DNA from: Chryseobacterium sp. CH25
GTDB lineage: Bacteria; Bacteroidota; Bacteroidia; Flavobacteriales; Weeksellaceae
NCBI RefSeq assembly: GCF_004119455.1
Contig: NZ_NRQT01000005.1
Location: 1-64,000, forward strand
Direction of reading: 5' to 3'
Length of the DNA: 64,000 nt
Positions 33,663-42,922 of the stretch are shown in pieces. Below the pieces are notes generated by a model. It saw nothing but the letters and a program-made list of their open reading frames with translations. It did not search any database and was not told where the DNA came from. The stretch's first letter is position 1, and every line of letters begins with the position of its first letter. The position numbers and the translations under genes were made by a program.

Positions 33663-35867
33663 ATGAGCGCAAAAAAAGCCAATTTATCAGGCGAATTGAA
33701 AAAGTATTTTGGGTTTTCTACATTTAAGGGACAACAGGAACAGATTATAGAAAACCTATTGAATGGGAAGGATATATTTGTATTGATGCCTACAGGTGGT
33801 GGTAAATCATTATGTTATCAGCTTCCGGCACTTATTTCGGAGGGAACGGCAATTGTTGTTTCACCTTTAATAGCGTTAATGAAGAATCAGGTGGATGCCG
33901 TAAACGGGCTGTCATCTGATGACGGGGTAGCGCATGTATTGAATTCATCATTAAACAAGACACAGACGAAACAGGTTTTTGACGATATTAAAAGCGGGAA
34001 AACCAAGCTTTTGTATGTAGCTCCTGAATCATTAATTAAAGATGATTATCTGGACTTTTTAAAAGAAGTTAAGATTTCTTTCTTTGCTATTGATGAGGCA
34101 CACTGTATTTCAGAGTGGGGACATGATTTCAGACCGGAATACAGGAATCTTAAACAGATTATTGATAAAATCGCCAGTGTACCGGTGATTGCCCTTACGG
34201 CTACCGCTACGCCGAAAGTACAGGATGATATTCAGAAAACACTGGGGATGACCAATGCTTTGGTCTTTAAAGAAAGTTTCAACCGTCCGAACCTATATTA
34301 TGAGGTAACTCCTAAAATTAATATAGATAAGGAAATTGTTAAATTTATCAATCAGCATAAAGGGAAATCAGGGATTGTTTACTGCCTGAGCAGAAGAAAA
34401 GTGGAAGAATTTGCCCAGCTTTTGCAGGTTAACGGAATTAATGCCCTTCCTTATCATGCGGGTCTTGATCAGAAAGTGAGAGTTGCCAATCAGGATAAAT
34501 TCCTGATGGAAGAAGTAGACGTAATTGTAGCAACCATTGCTTTCGGAATGGGAATTGACAAACCGGATGTACGTTTTGTGATTCATTACGATTTTCCAAA
34601 ATCTCTTGAAAGCTATTATCAGGAAACAGGAAGAGCGGGAAGAGACGGTGGCGAAGGTCATTGTTTGGCTTTCTATGATCCTAAAGATATTGAGAAGCTG
34701 GAAAAATTTCTGGCTCAGAAACCAGTGTCTGAAAGAGAAATCGGGCTGCAACTTTTAAATGAAGTAGTAGGTTATGCTGAAACTTCAATGAGCAGAAGAC
34801 AGTATATTCTTTACTATTTTGGAGAAAGTTTTGATCCTGTGAAAGGAGATGGGGCAAATATGTGTGATAACTCATTCAACCCACCAAAATTGAAAGATGC
34901 TACTGCTGATTTGACGAAGGTTCTTAAATTAATTAATGATACAGGGGAGAAGTTTAAGGCAAAAGACCTTATTTCTGTTATTGTAGGAAAAGAAACTGCT
35001 GTTACCAAGTCTTATAAACTTGAACAGAACCCTCATTTCGGTTTTGGAAAAGAAGAAAAAGACAATTATTGGAAGACTATTCTGAGACAGGCTACTGTTC
35101 AAAATTTCTTACAGAAGGATATTGAAACCTATGGTGTTTTAAAGATTGCAGAAAAAGGAAGAAAAGTAGTAGGAGGTAAATCCAAAGAAGTTTTCCTAAT
35201 TGCTGAAGATAGAGAATTCGATCTTACACAAGCTAAGGCAGATAGCGATCAGTTACAGCAACAAGCTGGAGGAGGTTTAGACCAAAAACTGTTTAACCTG
35301 TTAAAGGACTTAAGAAAGAAAGTAGCCAAAAAACACGGAATACCACCATACACGGTGTTTATGGATCCGAGTTTAGAGGATATGACGGTACAATATCCGA
35401 TAACGGTAGATGAAATCAATAAGATTTATGGAGTAGGAGAAGGAAAAGCCAAGAAATATGGTAAAGAGTTCGCTGATTATATCAAAACCTATGTTGAGGA
35501 CAATAATATAGAACGTACCCAGGATATGGTCTTGAAACAAGTGGCCAACAAATCCAGTCACAAAGTTTTCATTATCCAAAGTACGGATAAAAAGATTGAT
35601 CTTGAAGATATTGCAAGAGCCAAGAACCTTTCTATGGATGAACTTCTGAAAGAAATGGAAAGAATTGTTTATCAGGGAACAAAACTGAATATAGATTATT
35701 ATATTGAAGATAATTTTGATGAAGATATCGTAGACGGCTTCATGGAATTCATGAACGAGTCTGAAAGTGACAGCATGAAAATTTTGCTGGACGAATTTGG
35801 AGATGAACTGTCTGATGAAGAAGTAAGAATGCTGAGAATTAAATTCATCAGTGACGTTGCCAACTAA
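33663..35867 (+). CDS. recQ: ATP-dependent DNA helicase RecQ
   Basis: A 734-residue 3'-5' helicase. Walker A is [15 protein letters not shown] (about 39-53), the DEAH box with aromatic-rich loop is [19 protein letters not shown] (about 142-160), and motif VI is [11 protein letters not shown] (about 320). An RQC region follows, and an HRDC domain sits near residues 540-620 ([17 protein letters not shown]). In the RQC zinc module, where E. coli RecQ has four cysteines, only C401 ([11 protein letters not shown]) remains, so zinc binding is probably lost. The C-terminal 110 residues are acidic ([15 protein letters not shown]). It acts in recombination and fork repair. Confidence 0.95.
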   Translation: MSAKKANLSGELKKYFGFSTFKGQQEQIIENLLNGKDIFVLMPTGGGKSLCYQLPALISEGTAIVVSPLIALMKNQVDAVNGLSSDDGVAHVLNSSLNKTQTKQVFDDIKSGKTKLLYVAPESLIKDDYLDFLKEVKISFFAIDEAHCISEWGHDFRPEYRNLKQIIDKIASVPVIALTATATPKVQDDIQKTLGMTNALVFKESFNRPNLYYEVTPKINIDKEIVKFINQHKGKSGIVYCLSRRKVEEFAQLLQVNGINALPYHAGLDQKVRVANQDKFLMEEVDVIVATIAFGMGIDKPDVRFVIHYDFPKSLESYYQETGRAGRDGGEGHCLAFYDPKDIEKLEKFLAQKPVSEREIGLQLLNEVVGYAETSMSRRQYILYYFGESFDPVKGDGANMCDNSFNPPKLKDATADLTKVLKLINDTGEKFKAKDLISVIVGKETAVTKSYKLEQNPHFGFGKEEKDNYWKTILRQATVQNFLQKDIETYGVLKIAEKGRKVVGGKSKEVFLIAEDREFDLTQAKADSDQLQQQAGGGLDQKLFNLLKDLRKKVAKKHGIPPYTVFMDPSLEDMTVQYPITVDEINKIYGVGEGKAKKYGKEFADYIKTYVEDNNIERTQDMVLKQVANKSSHKVFIIQSTDKKIDLEDIARAKNLSMDELLKEMERIVYQGTKLNIDYYIEDNFDEDIVDGFMEFMNESESDSMKILLDEFGDELSDEEVRMLRIKFISDVAN

Positions 35868-35890
35868 TTAACAATATTAAACAATAAATA

Positions 35891-35926
35891 AAAAGAAGTT
35901 TTTCCACTTGGATGAACTTCTTTTTT
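35891..35926 (+). terminator. Terminator of recQ
   Basis: AAAAGAAGTT (35891-35900) pairs with AACTTCTTTT (35915-35924) around a 14-base loop, followed by T. Confidence 0.75.
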
Positions 35927-36051
35927 ATGGAAATATTTGAAATAAATATATAGCGTAATTTTTTCACCATTAAGGATTCATAAAGATTTTAAAGGTATTA
36001 AGAATAGCTTTGCTTTAAAATGATTTATGGAAAATAAAAGAAGACACATGA

Positions 36052-36216
36052 TATCATTATTCGTGAATTCATGGCCATTAATTATAAGCCTATTTTAGCT
36101 GTATACAATTTTATCGGAGATAAAATCCTTGCGCCTTAAAAACAACAGCATATCAAAAAAGCTTTGCGTCTTTGCGATTTATAAACTTTAATATTCAGAT
36201 TGCTTCACAGTGCTGA
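36052..36216. repeat. Long palindromic intergenic repeat, copy 2 (reverse orientation)
   Basis: In inverse orientation to copy 1: CAATTTTATCGGAGATAAAA (36107-36126), CTTGCGCCTTAAAAAC (36128-36143), GCTTTGCGTCTTTGCGATTT (36161-36180) and AGATTGCTTCACAG (36198-36211). Next to it lies ATTATTCGTGAATTCATGGCC (36056-36076), related to the 570-686 repeat. The 35868-36308 gap holds this repeat, the recQ terminator and AT-rich sequence only. Confidence 0.8.
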
Positions 36217-36308
36217 TAATGGCTGTTGGGTGCTAGTTTTTTAGAAATAGAAAATCTTCAATACTCCAATATTTGAAAGATAATGAAACTTTTTAGTAAC
36301 TTTAACTG

Positions 36309-37391
36309 ATGAAAAAAATATCTGTCATATTTATTCTGCCGGACTTAGAAACCGGGGGAGCAGAAAGAATAGTTACCACTATAGCAAATCATCTTTCCAG
36401 GGATCGTTTTGAGCCTAAGATTTTGCTGTTACGTAAACAGGGCGGATATCTTGATTTTCTTAAAAATGATGTTGAAATCATCGATATTAATACTGAAAGA
36501 ATCAGGCATTCTTTGAAACCTATTTTAGGAGAAATCTACAGAAGAAGACCTGATATCGTATTTTCAGGTTTTGGAGAAGTAAATGCCTATTTATCATTAT
36601 TCATCAAACTTTTTCCGAGAACAAAATTTATTGCCAGAGAAACCAACGTGGTTACACAGCATGTTACGAGAAAAGAGATCAAATTTTTCTATAATTTTTA
36701 CAATAACTATCAGAAAATCATTGCGCAGAGTGATGATATGATGAAGGACCTTGTTGATAATTTTAATATTAAAAAGAAAAAAATTGTCAAGATCAATAAT
36801 CCTGTTGATTTTGATTTTATTGATGAAAAACTGAGAACATCCTTAAAGCCTGAAGGGTTTAAATACAACTATAAGAACGTTGTAGCAATTGGTAACTTAT
36901 CAGCGAGGAAAGGTTTTGATAACTTATTGAGAGTGTTTTCCAGACTTAAAAGTGAAAACATAATGCTCCATATTCTAGGGGATGGAAAGGATAGAGATGT
37001 TCTGCTTCAGATGAAAGAATTTTTAGGATTAAAAAATGTTATTTTTCATGGCCGACAGGAAAATCCCTACCAGTTTTTAAAGTATTCAGATTTGTTTATC
37101 CTTTCTTCAAGATATGAAGGCTTTCCTAATGTACTTCTGGAAGCCGGAGCTTGCGGAACTTATTCATTAGCCAATAATTGTCCGGGGGGAATTAATGAAA
37201 TCATCCAACATAATGTGAATGGTGAAATTGCCAATATTGAAGATTATGATGGCTTTGCACAGAAGGTAATTAACGTTATGCATCAGGACAATAATCGTGA
37301 TGCCATAAGAAACTCTATCAAATCCAGATTTTCAAAAAATATTATTCTGGATAAGTATGAAAAAGTATTATTGGATTTAATCTATAAATAA
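36309..37391 (+). CDS. Glycosyltransferase family 4 (GT-B fold)
   Basis: A 360-residue cytosolic or membrane-associated glycosyltransferase. The N-terminal Rossmann half has the donor-family start LPDLETGGAERIVTTIANHL. The C-terminal half has VVAIGNLSARKGFDNLLRVF, ILGDGKDRDVLLQM, and the EX7E-type sugar-nucleotide site SRYEGFPNVLLEAGACG. It is similar in plan to enzymes that add sugars to lipid-linked surface glycans. The acceptor and sugar are unknown, and no other glycan genes are adjacent, so it is not part of a visible cluster. A cupin gene follows 18 bases later and is probably co-transcribed. TAACTTTA (36297-36304) just before the ATG resembles a -7 box, which would give almost no leader. 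Confidence 0.92.
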   Translation: MKKISVIFILPDLETGGAERIVTTIANHLSRDRFEPKILLLRKQGGYLDFLKNDVEIIDINTERIRHSLKPILGEIYRRRPDIVFSGFGEVNAYLSLFIKLFPRTKFIARETNVVTQHVTRKEIKFFYNFYNNYQKIIAQSDDMMKDLVDNFNIKKKKIVKINNPVDFDFIDEKLRTSLKPEGFKYNYKNVVAIGNLSARKGFDNLLRVFSRLKSENIMLHILGDGKDRDVLLQMKEFLGLKNVIFHGRQENPYQFLKYSDLFILSSRYEGFPNVLLEAGACGTYSLANNCPGGINEIIQHNVNGEIANIEDYDGFAQKVINVMHQDNNRDAIRNSIKSRFSKNIILDKYEKVLLDLIYK

Positions 37392-37409
37392 TCAACATCA
37401 CAATAGGTT

Positions 37410-37802
37410 ATGATGAAAACAATCTCATTTATTGCTTTCATGCTGATTTCTACAACAGTAATGGCCCAAAAAAGCCAGATAGCCAGAAAAGAATTACTGA
37501 AAGCTTCAATGAATCAAAAAGTTACTAATACTGAGGTTCAGGAAATAACTATGGCAGGAGGACAGGCTGCTCCCAAACATTTGCATCCATGTCCTGTGGT
37601 AGGAATCATAAAATCCGGAGAGGCTGTTTTTCAGATAGAAGGACAGGAAAGTATAATACTGCGTGAAGGAGAGGCTTTCTATGAGCCTAAAAATGTGAAT
37701 ATTCTTCATTTTGATAATGCTTCAAAAGAAAAGCCATTAATTTTTACAGCAATTTATTTGAAAAAAGGGCAGGAGGAAAATATAAAGTTCCTGAATAAAT
37801 AG
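37410..37802 (+). CDS. Exported cupin-domain protein
   Basis: A 130-residue protein with signal peptide KTISFIAFMLISTTVMAQ, then a single small cupin barrel: PKHLHPCPVVGIIKSGEAVF (metal-binding histidines H51 and H53 in the first motif) and GEAFYEPKNVNILHFDNAS (second motif). The metal and substrate are unknown; periplasmic cupins of this kind are commonly annotated only by fold. Two ATGs are adjacent (37410 and 37413) and either could be used. It is likely in one transcript with the upstream glycosyltransferase. Confidence 0.88.
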   Translation: MMKTISFIAFMLISTTVMAQKSQIARKELLKASMNQKVTNTEVQEITMAGGQAAPKHLHPCPVVGIIKSGEAVFQIEGQESIILREGEAFYEPKNVNILHFDNASKEKPLIFTAIYLKKGQEENIKFLNK

Positions 37803-37885
37803 TTAGGAGCGATGTTAGCAGGTATTTATATGGTATCTCAATTTTATTGGTTTTTTAGTATTTTTGCGCTTCAAAAAAGGAGACA

Positions 37886-38233
37886 ATGAAAACGATTCCC
37901 AAGATAGGGTGCGCTTGTGAAAAACCTGATCACAATTATACTGAATACAGAAGTTCAGAATTAGGTATAGATCATACCAACGGTAGACATGGAGAAGTAA
38001 CCATTCAGCAGTGTAAGTTATGCCAGAGAATATGGATACATTATTTTGTTGAATATGAACATTATTCAAAATCAGGAAGATGGTACAAAGGAATTGTTTC
38101 CAAAAAAGACCGCTTACAGATTACTCCGGAAAATGCAGTGGAGTATCTGGAAAGTATTGAATGGTATGTTTATGGAGGTTCGTTTTTTGAAAGCACAGGA
38201 ACTATTGGTAATGGTAGGTTACAGCTAGATTGA
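37886..38233 (+). CDS. Small cysteine-containing protein of unknown function
   Basis: I do not recognise this 115-residue cytoplasmic protein. C9-x-C11 near the start and C43-x-x-C46 (QQCKLCQRIW) could bind one metal ion as a zinc ribbon. Aromatic residues are dense in the middle (WIHYFVEYEHY, RWYKG). An unusually strong Shine-Dalgarno for this genome, AAGGAG, lies just upstream of the ATG, and TATTTTTG (37859-37866) resembles a -7 box, so it likely has its own promoter. The frame is the only long one in the interval between the cupin gene and lpdA. Confidence 0.72.
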   Translation: MKTIPKIGCACEKPDHNYTEYRSSELGIDHTNGRHGEVTIQQCKLCQRIWIHYFVEYEHYSKSGRWYKGIVSKKDRLQITPENAVEYLESIEWYVYGGSFFESTGTIGNGRLQLD

Positions 38234-38286
38234 TAACCGCGTTAAGGTATTTAAAATTTTTTGATCTCAAAATTGATAAAACTCAC

Positions 38287-38317
38287 TTTGGTGCTTAGTA
38301 ATTTATATGTAAATTTG
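38287..38317 (+). promoter_or_regulatory. Consensus Bacteroidota promoter of lpdA
   Basis: TTTG (38287-38290), 19 bases, then TAAATTTG (38310-38317): an exact match to TTTG-N19-TAnnTTTG. The leader is about 36-40 bases. Confidence 0.78.
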
Positions 38318-38360
38318 TGAGACTTAAGATAGATAATAATAAACAAATTCATAAAATAAC

Positions 38361-39764
38361 ATGAGTCAATTCGATGTTACCGTAATAGGTTCTGGTCCTG
38401 GTGGTTATGTAGCAGCAATCCGTGCAGCACAGTTAGGTTTCAAAACAGCAATTATTGAAAAATATTCAACTTTAGGCGGAACTTGTCTTAACGTTGGATG
38501 TATTCCGTCAAAAGCGCTTCTTGACAGCTCTGAGCATTTCGAAAATGCAAAACACAATTTTGCAGGTCACGGAATTATCATTAACGAGCCACAAGTAGAT
38601 ATTGCAAGAATCATTGAGCGTAAAAATGAAGTTGTAGATCAAACAACTAAAGGGATTAACTTTTTGATGGACAAAAACAAAATCACTGTTTTTGAAGGAT
38701 TAGGAAGCTTTGAATCCGCTACTCAGATTAAAATTACGAAAAACGACGGTTCTTCTGAAACGATCGAATCTAAATATACAATTATCGCAACTGGTTCTAA
38801 GCCGTCTTCACTTCCTTTTATCTCTTTGGATAAAGAAAGAGTGATTACTTCTACTGAAGCATTAAACCTTAAAGAGGTTCCTAAGCATTTAGTAGTAATT
38901 GGTGGTGGTGTAATTGGTCTTGAATTAGGATCTGTATACCTAAGATTAGGAGCTCAGGTAACTGTAGTTGAGTTCATGGATAAAATCATCCCTGGAATGG
39001 ATGGAGCTTTAAGTAAAGAATTAACTAAAGTTCTTAAAAAACAAGGAATGAAGTTTATGCTTTCTACAGCAGTTTCTGCAGTGGAAAGAAACGGAGATAC
39101 TGTAAAAATTACAGCTAAAGATAAAAAAGGAGAAGAAGTAGTAGTAGAAGGAGATTACTGTTTAGTTTCTGTAGGTAGAAAGCCTTATACAGATGGCCTT
39201 GGTCTTGAGAAAGCTGGAGTAGAGCTTGACGAAAGAGGAAGAGTAAAAACAAACGATCACTTACAGACAAACGTTGCAAACATTTATGCAATCGGTGATG
39301 TAATCAAAGGTGCTATGCTTGCTCACAAAGCTGAAGAAGAAGGAGTACTTGTTGCTGAAATATTAGCAGGTCAGAAGCCCCACATCAATTATAACTTAAT
39401 TCCTGGTGTTGTTTACACTTGGCCGGAAGTTGCAGGAGTAGGTAAGACTGAAGAGCAATTAAAAGAAGAAGGAGTAGCTTACAAAGTAGGATCTTTCCCA
39501 ATGAGAGCATTAGGAAGAAGCCGTGCAAGTGGTGATACTGATGGTCTTGTGAAGATTATTGCTGACGAAAAAACTGATGAGATCTTAGGTATGCACATCA
39601 TTGGAGCAAGAGCTGCTGACCTTATTGCTGAAGGAGTAATTGCTATGGAATTCCGTGCAAGTGCTGAAGATATCGCAAGAAGTTCTCACGCTCACCCAAC
39701 TTATGCAGAAGCAATTAAAGAAGCTGCATTAGATGCTACAGCAAAAAGATCTATTCACATGTAA
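38361..39764 (+). CDS. lpdA: Dihydrolipoyl dehydrogenase (E3)
   Basis: A 467-residue flavoprotein, full length. FAD site GSGPGGYVAAIRAAQLG, redox disulfide C42-LNVG-C47, NAD site VIGGGVIGLELGSVYLRLGA, and the catalytic dyad H445/E450 in HAHPTYAE. It reoxidises lipoamide in the pyruvate, 2-oxoglutarate or branched-chain dehydrogenase complexes or the glycine cleavage system. E1 and E2 genes are not adjacent, so this is a stand-alone copy that may serve several complexes. It has a consensus promoter and a strong terminator, so it is monocistronic. Confidence 0.97.
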   Translation: MSQFDVTVIGSGPGGYVAAIRAAQLGFKTAIIEKYSTLGGTCLNVGCIPSKALLDSSEHFENAKHNFAGHGIIINEPQVDIARIIERKNEVVDQTTKGINFLMDKNKITVFEGLGSFESATQIKITKNDGSSETIESKYTIIATGSKPSSLPFISLDKERVITSTEALNLKEVPKHLVVIGGGVIGLELGSVYLRLGAQVTVVEFMDKIIPGMDGALSKELTKVLKKQGMKFMLSTAVSAVERNGDTVKITAKDKKGEEVVVEGDYCLVSVGRKPYTDGLGLEKAGVELDERGRVKTNDHLQTNVANIYAIGDVIKGAMLAHKAEEEGVLVAEILAGQKPHINYNLIPGVVYTWPEVAGVGKTEEQLKEEGVAYKVGSFPMRALGRSRASGDTDGLVKIIADEKTDEILGMHIIGARAADLIAEGVIAMEFRASAEDIARSSHAHPTYAEAIKEAALDATAKRSIHM

Positions 39765-39795
39765 TATTTGATTAAAATTTAATCATTTAAATAGT

Positions 39796-39826
39796 AAAAG
39801 AGGGGCGGTCTGCTCCTCTTTTTTTT
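39796..39826 (+). terminator. Terminator of lpdA
   Basis: AAAGAGGGGC (ending 39806) pairs with GCTCCTCTTT (from 39812), with one G-T pair and a five-base loop, followed by a long T-run. Confidence 0.85.
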
Positions 39827-39855
39827 GTATTACAAAGTTAGAATCGGCTAATGTT

Positions 39856-40155
39856 TGGGCATTGTGAGCAAAACGAAGCAATTCCAGTTTTGTAAGTATG
39901 TTGGAAATCGCAAAGGCGCAAAGTTTTTTTGGTATGCTACTGTTTTTAAAGCGCAAGGATTTTATCTCCGATAAAATTGTATACTGCTAAAACATGCTTT
40001 CAATGGGTATGAATTCACGAATAATCTTATAAAATGAAAATAGGATATTGTAATAGAAAAATGACCTTTTCTTGCTGAGAATCTTCGATTCTCTTGCGCC
40101 TTAAAAACAGCATATTATTTAAATTCCTTGCGCCTTAGTGTTTTTCCAACAATTT
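39856..40155. repeat. Long palindromic intergenic repeat, copy 3
   Basis: The left arm (39866-39983) has GAGCAAAACGAAGCAATTCC, AAATCGCAAAGGCGCAAAG, CTGTTTTTAAAGCGCAAGG and ATTTTATCTCCGATAAAAT. The right arm (40089-40150) has the inverse, CTTGCGCCTTAAAAACA and CCTTGCGCCTTAGTG. Arm order and spacing match copy 1 closely. TGAATTCACGAATAA (40009-40023) inside the spacer is related to the 570-686 repeat. The 39765-40310 gap holds this and the lpdA terminator. Confidence 0.82.
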
Positions 40156-40310
40156 TAATTCATTAAATATTTAAGACCATACTTTTAAATAGGAGTGCAT
40201 AAAGGATTTATTCATACACCAAGTAGAAGTCAATGCTTAGAATTTCAGTATAGAGGGTATAATAAGCCTTTTTTGGCATAAAAATGGAGATTGATTTTGA
40301 AAAATTAAAT

Positions 40311-41147
40311 ATGAAGAAAATTTTTATAGGTTTAACGCTTTTGATGGGCATCAGCTCTTTTGCTCAAGAGGCAGGTAAGGTTGGTGAATTGTTGAGGAAT
40401 GAAGCCTCAACTACTGAAATGCAGGCTCCAAAAACAGATTTAAAAAATAAAACTTTTGATCGTAATTCAGGGAATCAAAATGGAAGGATGAAAACCCCAA
40501 ATTATCAATGGAACAGAAATTACGGTTATGCTGAAGTTTTTTTAAGAATTCCTGAACAGGGCTTTTTTACAGTAGAAGTTGGTGATCAGATGATAGCTAA
40601 TGGCTCTGGTAAATACCGTTTTTTCGATCTTCAATCCGGAAGAATGCCAATATCCATCTATGAAAATGGATTTTTAATATACAGAACTTCTTTAATGCTT
40701 CGCAATAACAGCAGAATGGTATTAGATTTTTTCACCAATCAAGGTTTGTATTTATTAGACTCATATTCGGTGCAGGGACAGTATGGATTTAATGACTGGA
40801 ACGATATCTGGAACAATCCTTATGGAAACCAATCCGGAAATTGGAATAATCCAGGAAATGTGATGGATAACAGTACTTTCCGACAGTTTTTTGAAATGTT
40901 GCAGAGAAACGAAAAGTTTGATGATGGAAAACTGGCTATGATTAATCAACAGATGAGAAATTCTATGTTTACTGCGGTGCAGATAAGAGATCTGGTGAAA
41001 TCATTAAGCTTTGATAAAAATAAATTATCTCTGGCTAAGTCTATGTATCTGAACTGTGTAGATAAGAATAAGTATTTTGTGGTATACGATGCTTTTGATT
41101 TTGAAAACAGTAAAAGGGAGCTTAGAGATTATATTTCCAGATTATAA
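40311..41147 (+). CDS. DUF4476 domain exported protein
   Basis: A 278-residue exported protein from this start, with signal peptide KKIFIGLTLLMGISSFAQ. A beta-rich middle (about 70-150; FFTVEVGDQMIANGSGKYRF) precedes an Asn/Gly/Trp-rich linker (NDIWNNPYGNQSGNWNNPGN). A C-terminal DUF4476 helical domain follows (about 185-278: FEMLQRNEKFDDGKLAMI, AVQIRDLVKSLSFDKNKLSL). DUF4476 proteins are widespread in Bacteroidota with no known role. The frame opens at ATG 40284, but that would put nine charged residues ahead of the signal peptide, so ATG 40311 is chosen. It is monocistronic. Confidence 0.88.
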   Translation: MKKIFIGLTLLMGISSFAQEAGKVGELLRNEASTTEMQAPKTDLKNKTFDRNSGNQNGRMKTPNYQWNRNYGYAEVFLRIPEQGFFTVEVGDQMIANGSGKYRFFDLQSGRMPISIYENGFLIYRTSLMLRNNSRMVLDFFTNQGLYLLDSYSVQGQYGFNDWNDIWNNPYGNQSGNWNNPGNVMDNSTFRQFFEMLQRNEKFDDGKLAMINQQMRNSMFTAVQIRDLVKSLSFDKNKLSLAKSMYLNCVDKNKYFVVYDAFDFENSKRELRDYISRL

Positions 41148-41154
41148 TACAATG

Positions 41155-41183
41155 AGAGAAGTTTTTTTGACTTCTCTTTTTTT
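41155..41183 (+). terminator. Terminator of the DUF4476 gene
   Basis: AGAGAAG (41155-41161) pairs with CTTCTCT (41171-41177), followed by T7. Confidence 0.82.
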
Positions 41184-41213
41184 GTCTAAAAGTGTAAACA
41201 TAATAAGAGGCTT

Positions 41214-41345
41214 GGTCATTGCGAACCGAAGGTGAAGCAATCTCAACAATATAAGTATGTTGAAAATCGCAAAGTCGCGAAGTTATTTTTTGAAAAGCTA
41301 CAGTTTTTAAGTTGCAAGGATGTTATCTCCGATAAAATTGAATGA
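41214..41345. repeat. Long intergenic repeat, copy 4 (single, divergent arm)
   Basis: GGTCATTGCGAACCGAAGG, GAAGCAATCTC, AAATCGCAAAGTCGCGAAG, CAGTTTTTAAGTTGCAAGG and TTATCTCCGATAAAATTG lie in the same order as the left arm of copies 1 and 3. The right arm was not found, so this copy is truncated or decayed. It extends further at its 5' end than the others. Confidence 0.78.
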
Positions 41346-41381
41346 TGGATATATTTTTTCGCGCAGATTTTATAGACCGCG

Positions 41382-41470
41382 TAGATATCTGATCCTATAA
41401 TTTATCTACAAGATGCTTTTTAAATTTCTCTTACAGATGCCACAGATATTTAATCCTATAAATTATCAAT
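41382..41470. repeat. Imperfect direct repeat
   Basis: AGATATCTGATCCTATAATT (41382-41401) recurs as AGATATTTAATCCTATAAAT (41444-41463). Both follow CAGAT- or GTAGAT-type sequence. With copy 4 of the long repeat this fills the 41148-41514 gap; no gene is visible. Confidence 0.55.
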
Positions 41471-41514
41471 TATAGAAAAATCTATGGAATCGGCCATATC
41501 TGTGAGAGGTAAAT

Positions 41515-41961
41515 TTACATCACCTTCATTTTATCATAAAACTTGGAGTGATTGGGCGCAATATTAAACTGAATGCCAAAAGTGATCCCTTTAAAATACT
41601 TTTCTTTATGTATAGGGAAAGCATAACCGGTATTGATAAATAGCAGATTGAACAATGAAATTCCAATCCTTGGCTCTAGTGCATATTGATTGATAGAAGT
41701 GCCATACAATAAACCGTTATTGATATAATAAATATTAACCTCAGGAATAAATTTATTGGTTTCATTAATACGGGTATAAAGCATAGAAGGTCCTAAGATT
41801 ACAGATTGATAGTTGGATTCTCCAAGCCTGAATTCCAACCCGGCCTGTAAAACATTTCTTCCAGTGTATCGGTAGGCTATATTGAGAGCTGCTTTATCCA
41901 ATAACTGGGCTTTTGAAATAAAAAAAGATAGAAGAAATGCTGTGGCAAAATATTTTTTCAT
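41515..41961 (-). CDS. Exported outer-membrane-like protein of unknown function
   Basis: A 148-residue protein with signal peptide KKYFATAFLLSFFISKAQ, then alternating hydrophobic/polar strands with aromatic girdle residues (ALNIAYRYTGRNVLQAGLEF, SVILGPSMLYTRINETN, ISLFNLLFINTGYAFPIHK, KGITFGIQFNIAPNH). This suggests a small beta-barrel of about eight strands. It ends in charged residues (KFYDKMKVM) with no terminal aromatic signal for outer-membrane insertion, so membrane location is uncertain. I do not recognise the family. It is monocistronic and divergent from the CvfB-like gene. Confidence 0.72.
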   Translation of the reverse strand: MKKYFATAFLLSFFISKAQLLDKAALNIAYRYTGRNVLQAGLEFRLGESNYQSVILGPSMLYTRINETNKFIPEVNIYYINNGLLYGTSINQYALEPRIGISLFNLLFINTGYAFPIHKEKYFKGITFGIQFNIAPNHSKFYDKMKVM

Positions 41962-42064
41962 GTTTTTCAGTTTTTTCAGTTCAAATGTACAGGTTTTAAA
42001 GGCTGTTTTAAAGATAAAAATGATTCTTAAAAGTATTCACTAGGTTATAATCTTCAAATTTCCG

Positions 42065-42072
42065 TACCTTTG
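42065..42072 (+). promoter_or_regulatory. -7 element upstream of the CvfB-like gene
   Basis: TACCTTTG matches TAnnTTTG and lies 19 bases before the ATG. A -33 TTTG at the usual distance is not evident. Confidence 0.45.
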
Positions 42073-42091
42073 TCAGCTAATTTTATCATCA

Positions 42092-42919
42092 ATGCAACTC
42101 GGAAAAACTCAGACTTTACAAATTTCAGAAAAACTCAATTCAGGATGGATCTTAATAGATGAAGAATCCGGTGAAAAAGCTTTTCTTCCTAAAATCTTTA
42201 TTCGTGAAGAACAGGAAGTGGGAGAGTATGTTGAGGTTTTTGTATATCAGGATGATGATAAATTAAAGGCTACCACAGAAATTCCTTTGGCAGAAGTAGG
42301 TGAATTTGCGGTAATGAGCTGTGTACAGAGTCTTCCAAGTGGAGCTTTTATGGATTGGGGAATCATTAAAGATTTATTTGTTCCATACAAACAGCAGAAA
42401 ACCAAAATTATTGAAGGCAAAAGATATCTTGTGTATCTTTATGTAGATGAAGATATGGAACTGATTACCGGAACTACCAAATTCAAGAGAAATCCACAAT
42501 ATGAAGATCTTCCGTTCCAGAAAGGAGATAAGGTAGATCTTATCATGATGAATGAAAGTGAACTGGGCTGGAATGTTGTCATCAATAAAAAGTATATCGG
42601 TTTGGTATATGCTTCTGATGTCTTCAAAAAACTGTATCCGCTTTCTGAGGAGAAAGGATATATTAAGGCTATTCGTGAAGACGGAAAAATTGATATCTCT
42701 CTACAGCCAGAAGGATTTGAGAATATCGATGAATTCAAGCAGAAGATTTTGGACAGATTAGAAGAAAATTATGGACTTCTGTATGTTTCAGATAAATCTA
42801 CTCCTGAAGAGATTAAAGATGAACTTCAGATGAGTAAAAAGAACTTTAAGAAAGCAATCGGTGGTCTTTATAAAGATAAAATCATCGATATTTCAGACGA
42901 CAAAATAAAATTATTATAA
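42092..42919 (+). CDS. CvfB-like S1-domain RNA-binding protein
   Basis: A 275-residue cytosolic protein with repeated S1-like OB folds and a C-terminal winged helix. First S1-like unit about 1-65 (LGKTQTLQISEKLNSGWILI, EEQEVGEYVEVFVYQDDDKL), second about 70-130 (GAFMDWGIIKDLFVPYKQQ), third about 145-210 (GWNVVINKKYIGLVYASDVF, DGKIDISLQPEG), and winged helix about 225-275 (STPEEIKDELQMSKKNFKKA). This is the domain order of CvfB/YitL proteins, which bind RNA and affect virulence gene expression in staphylococci. The role in this organism is not known. Length is standard. It ends in a bidirectional terminator. Confidence 0.88.
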   Translation: MQLGKTQTLQISEKLNSGWILIDEESGEKAFLPKIFIREEQEVGEYVEVFVYQDDDKLKATTEIPLAEVGEFAVMSCVQSLPSGAFMDWGIIKDLFVPYKQQKTKIIEGKRYLVYLYVDEDMELITGTTKFKRNPQYEDLPFQKGDKVDLIMMNESELGWNVVINKKYIGLVYASDVFKKLYPLSEEKGYIKAIREDGKIDISLQPEGFENIDEFKQKILDRLEENYGLLYVSDKSTPEEIKDELQMSKKNFKKAIGGLYKDKIIDISDDKIKLL

Positions 42920-42922
42920 AAT

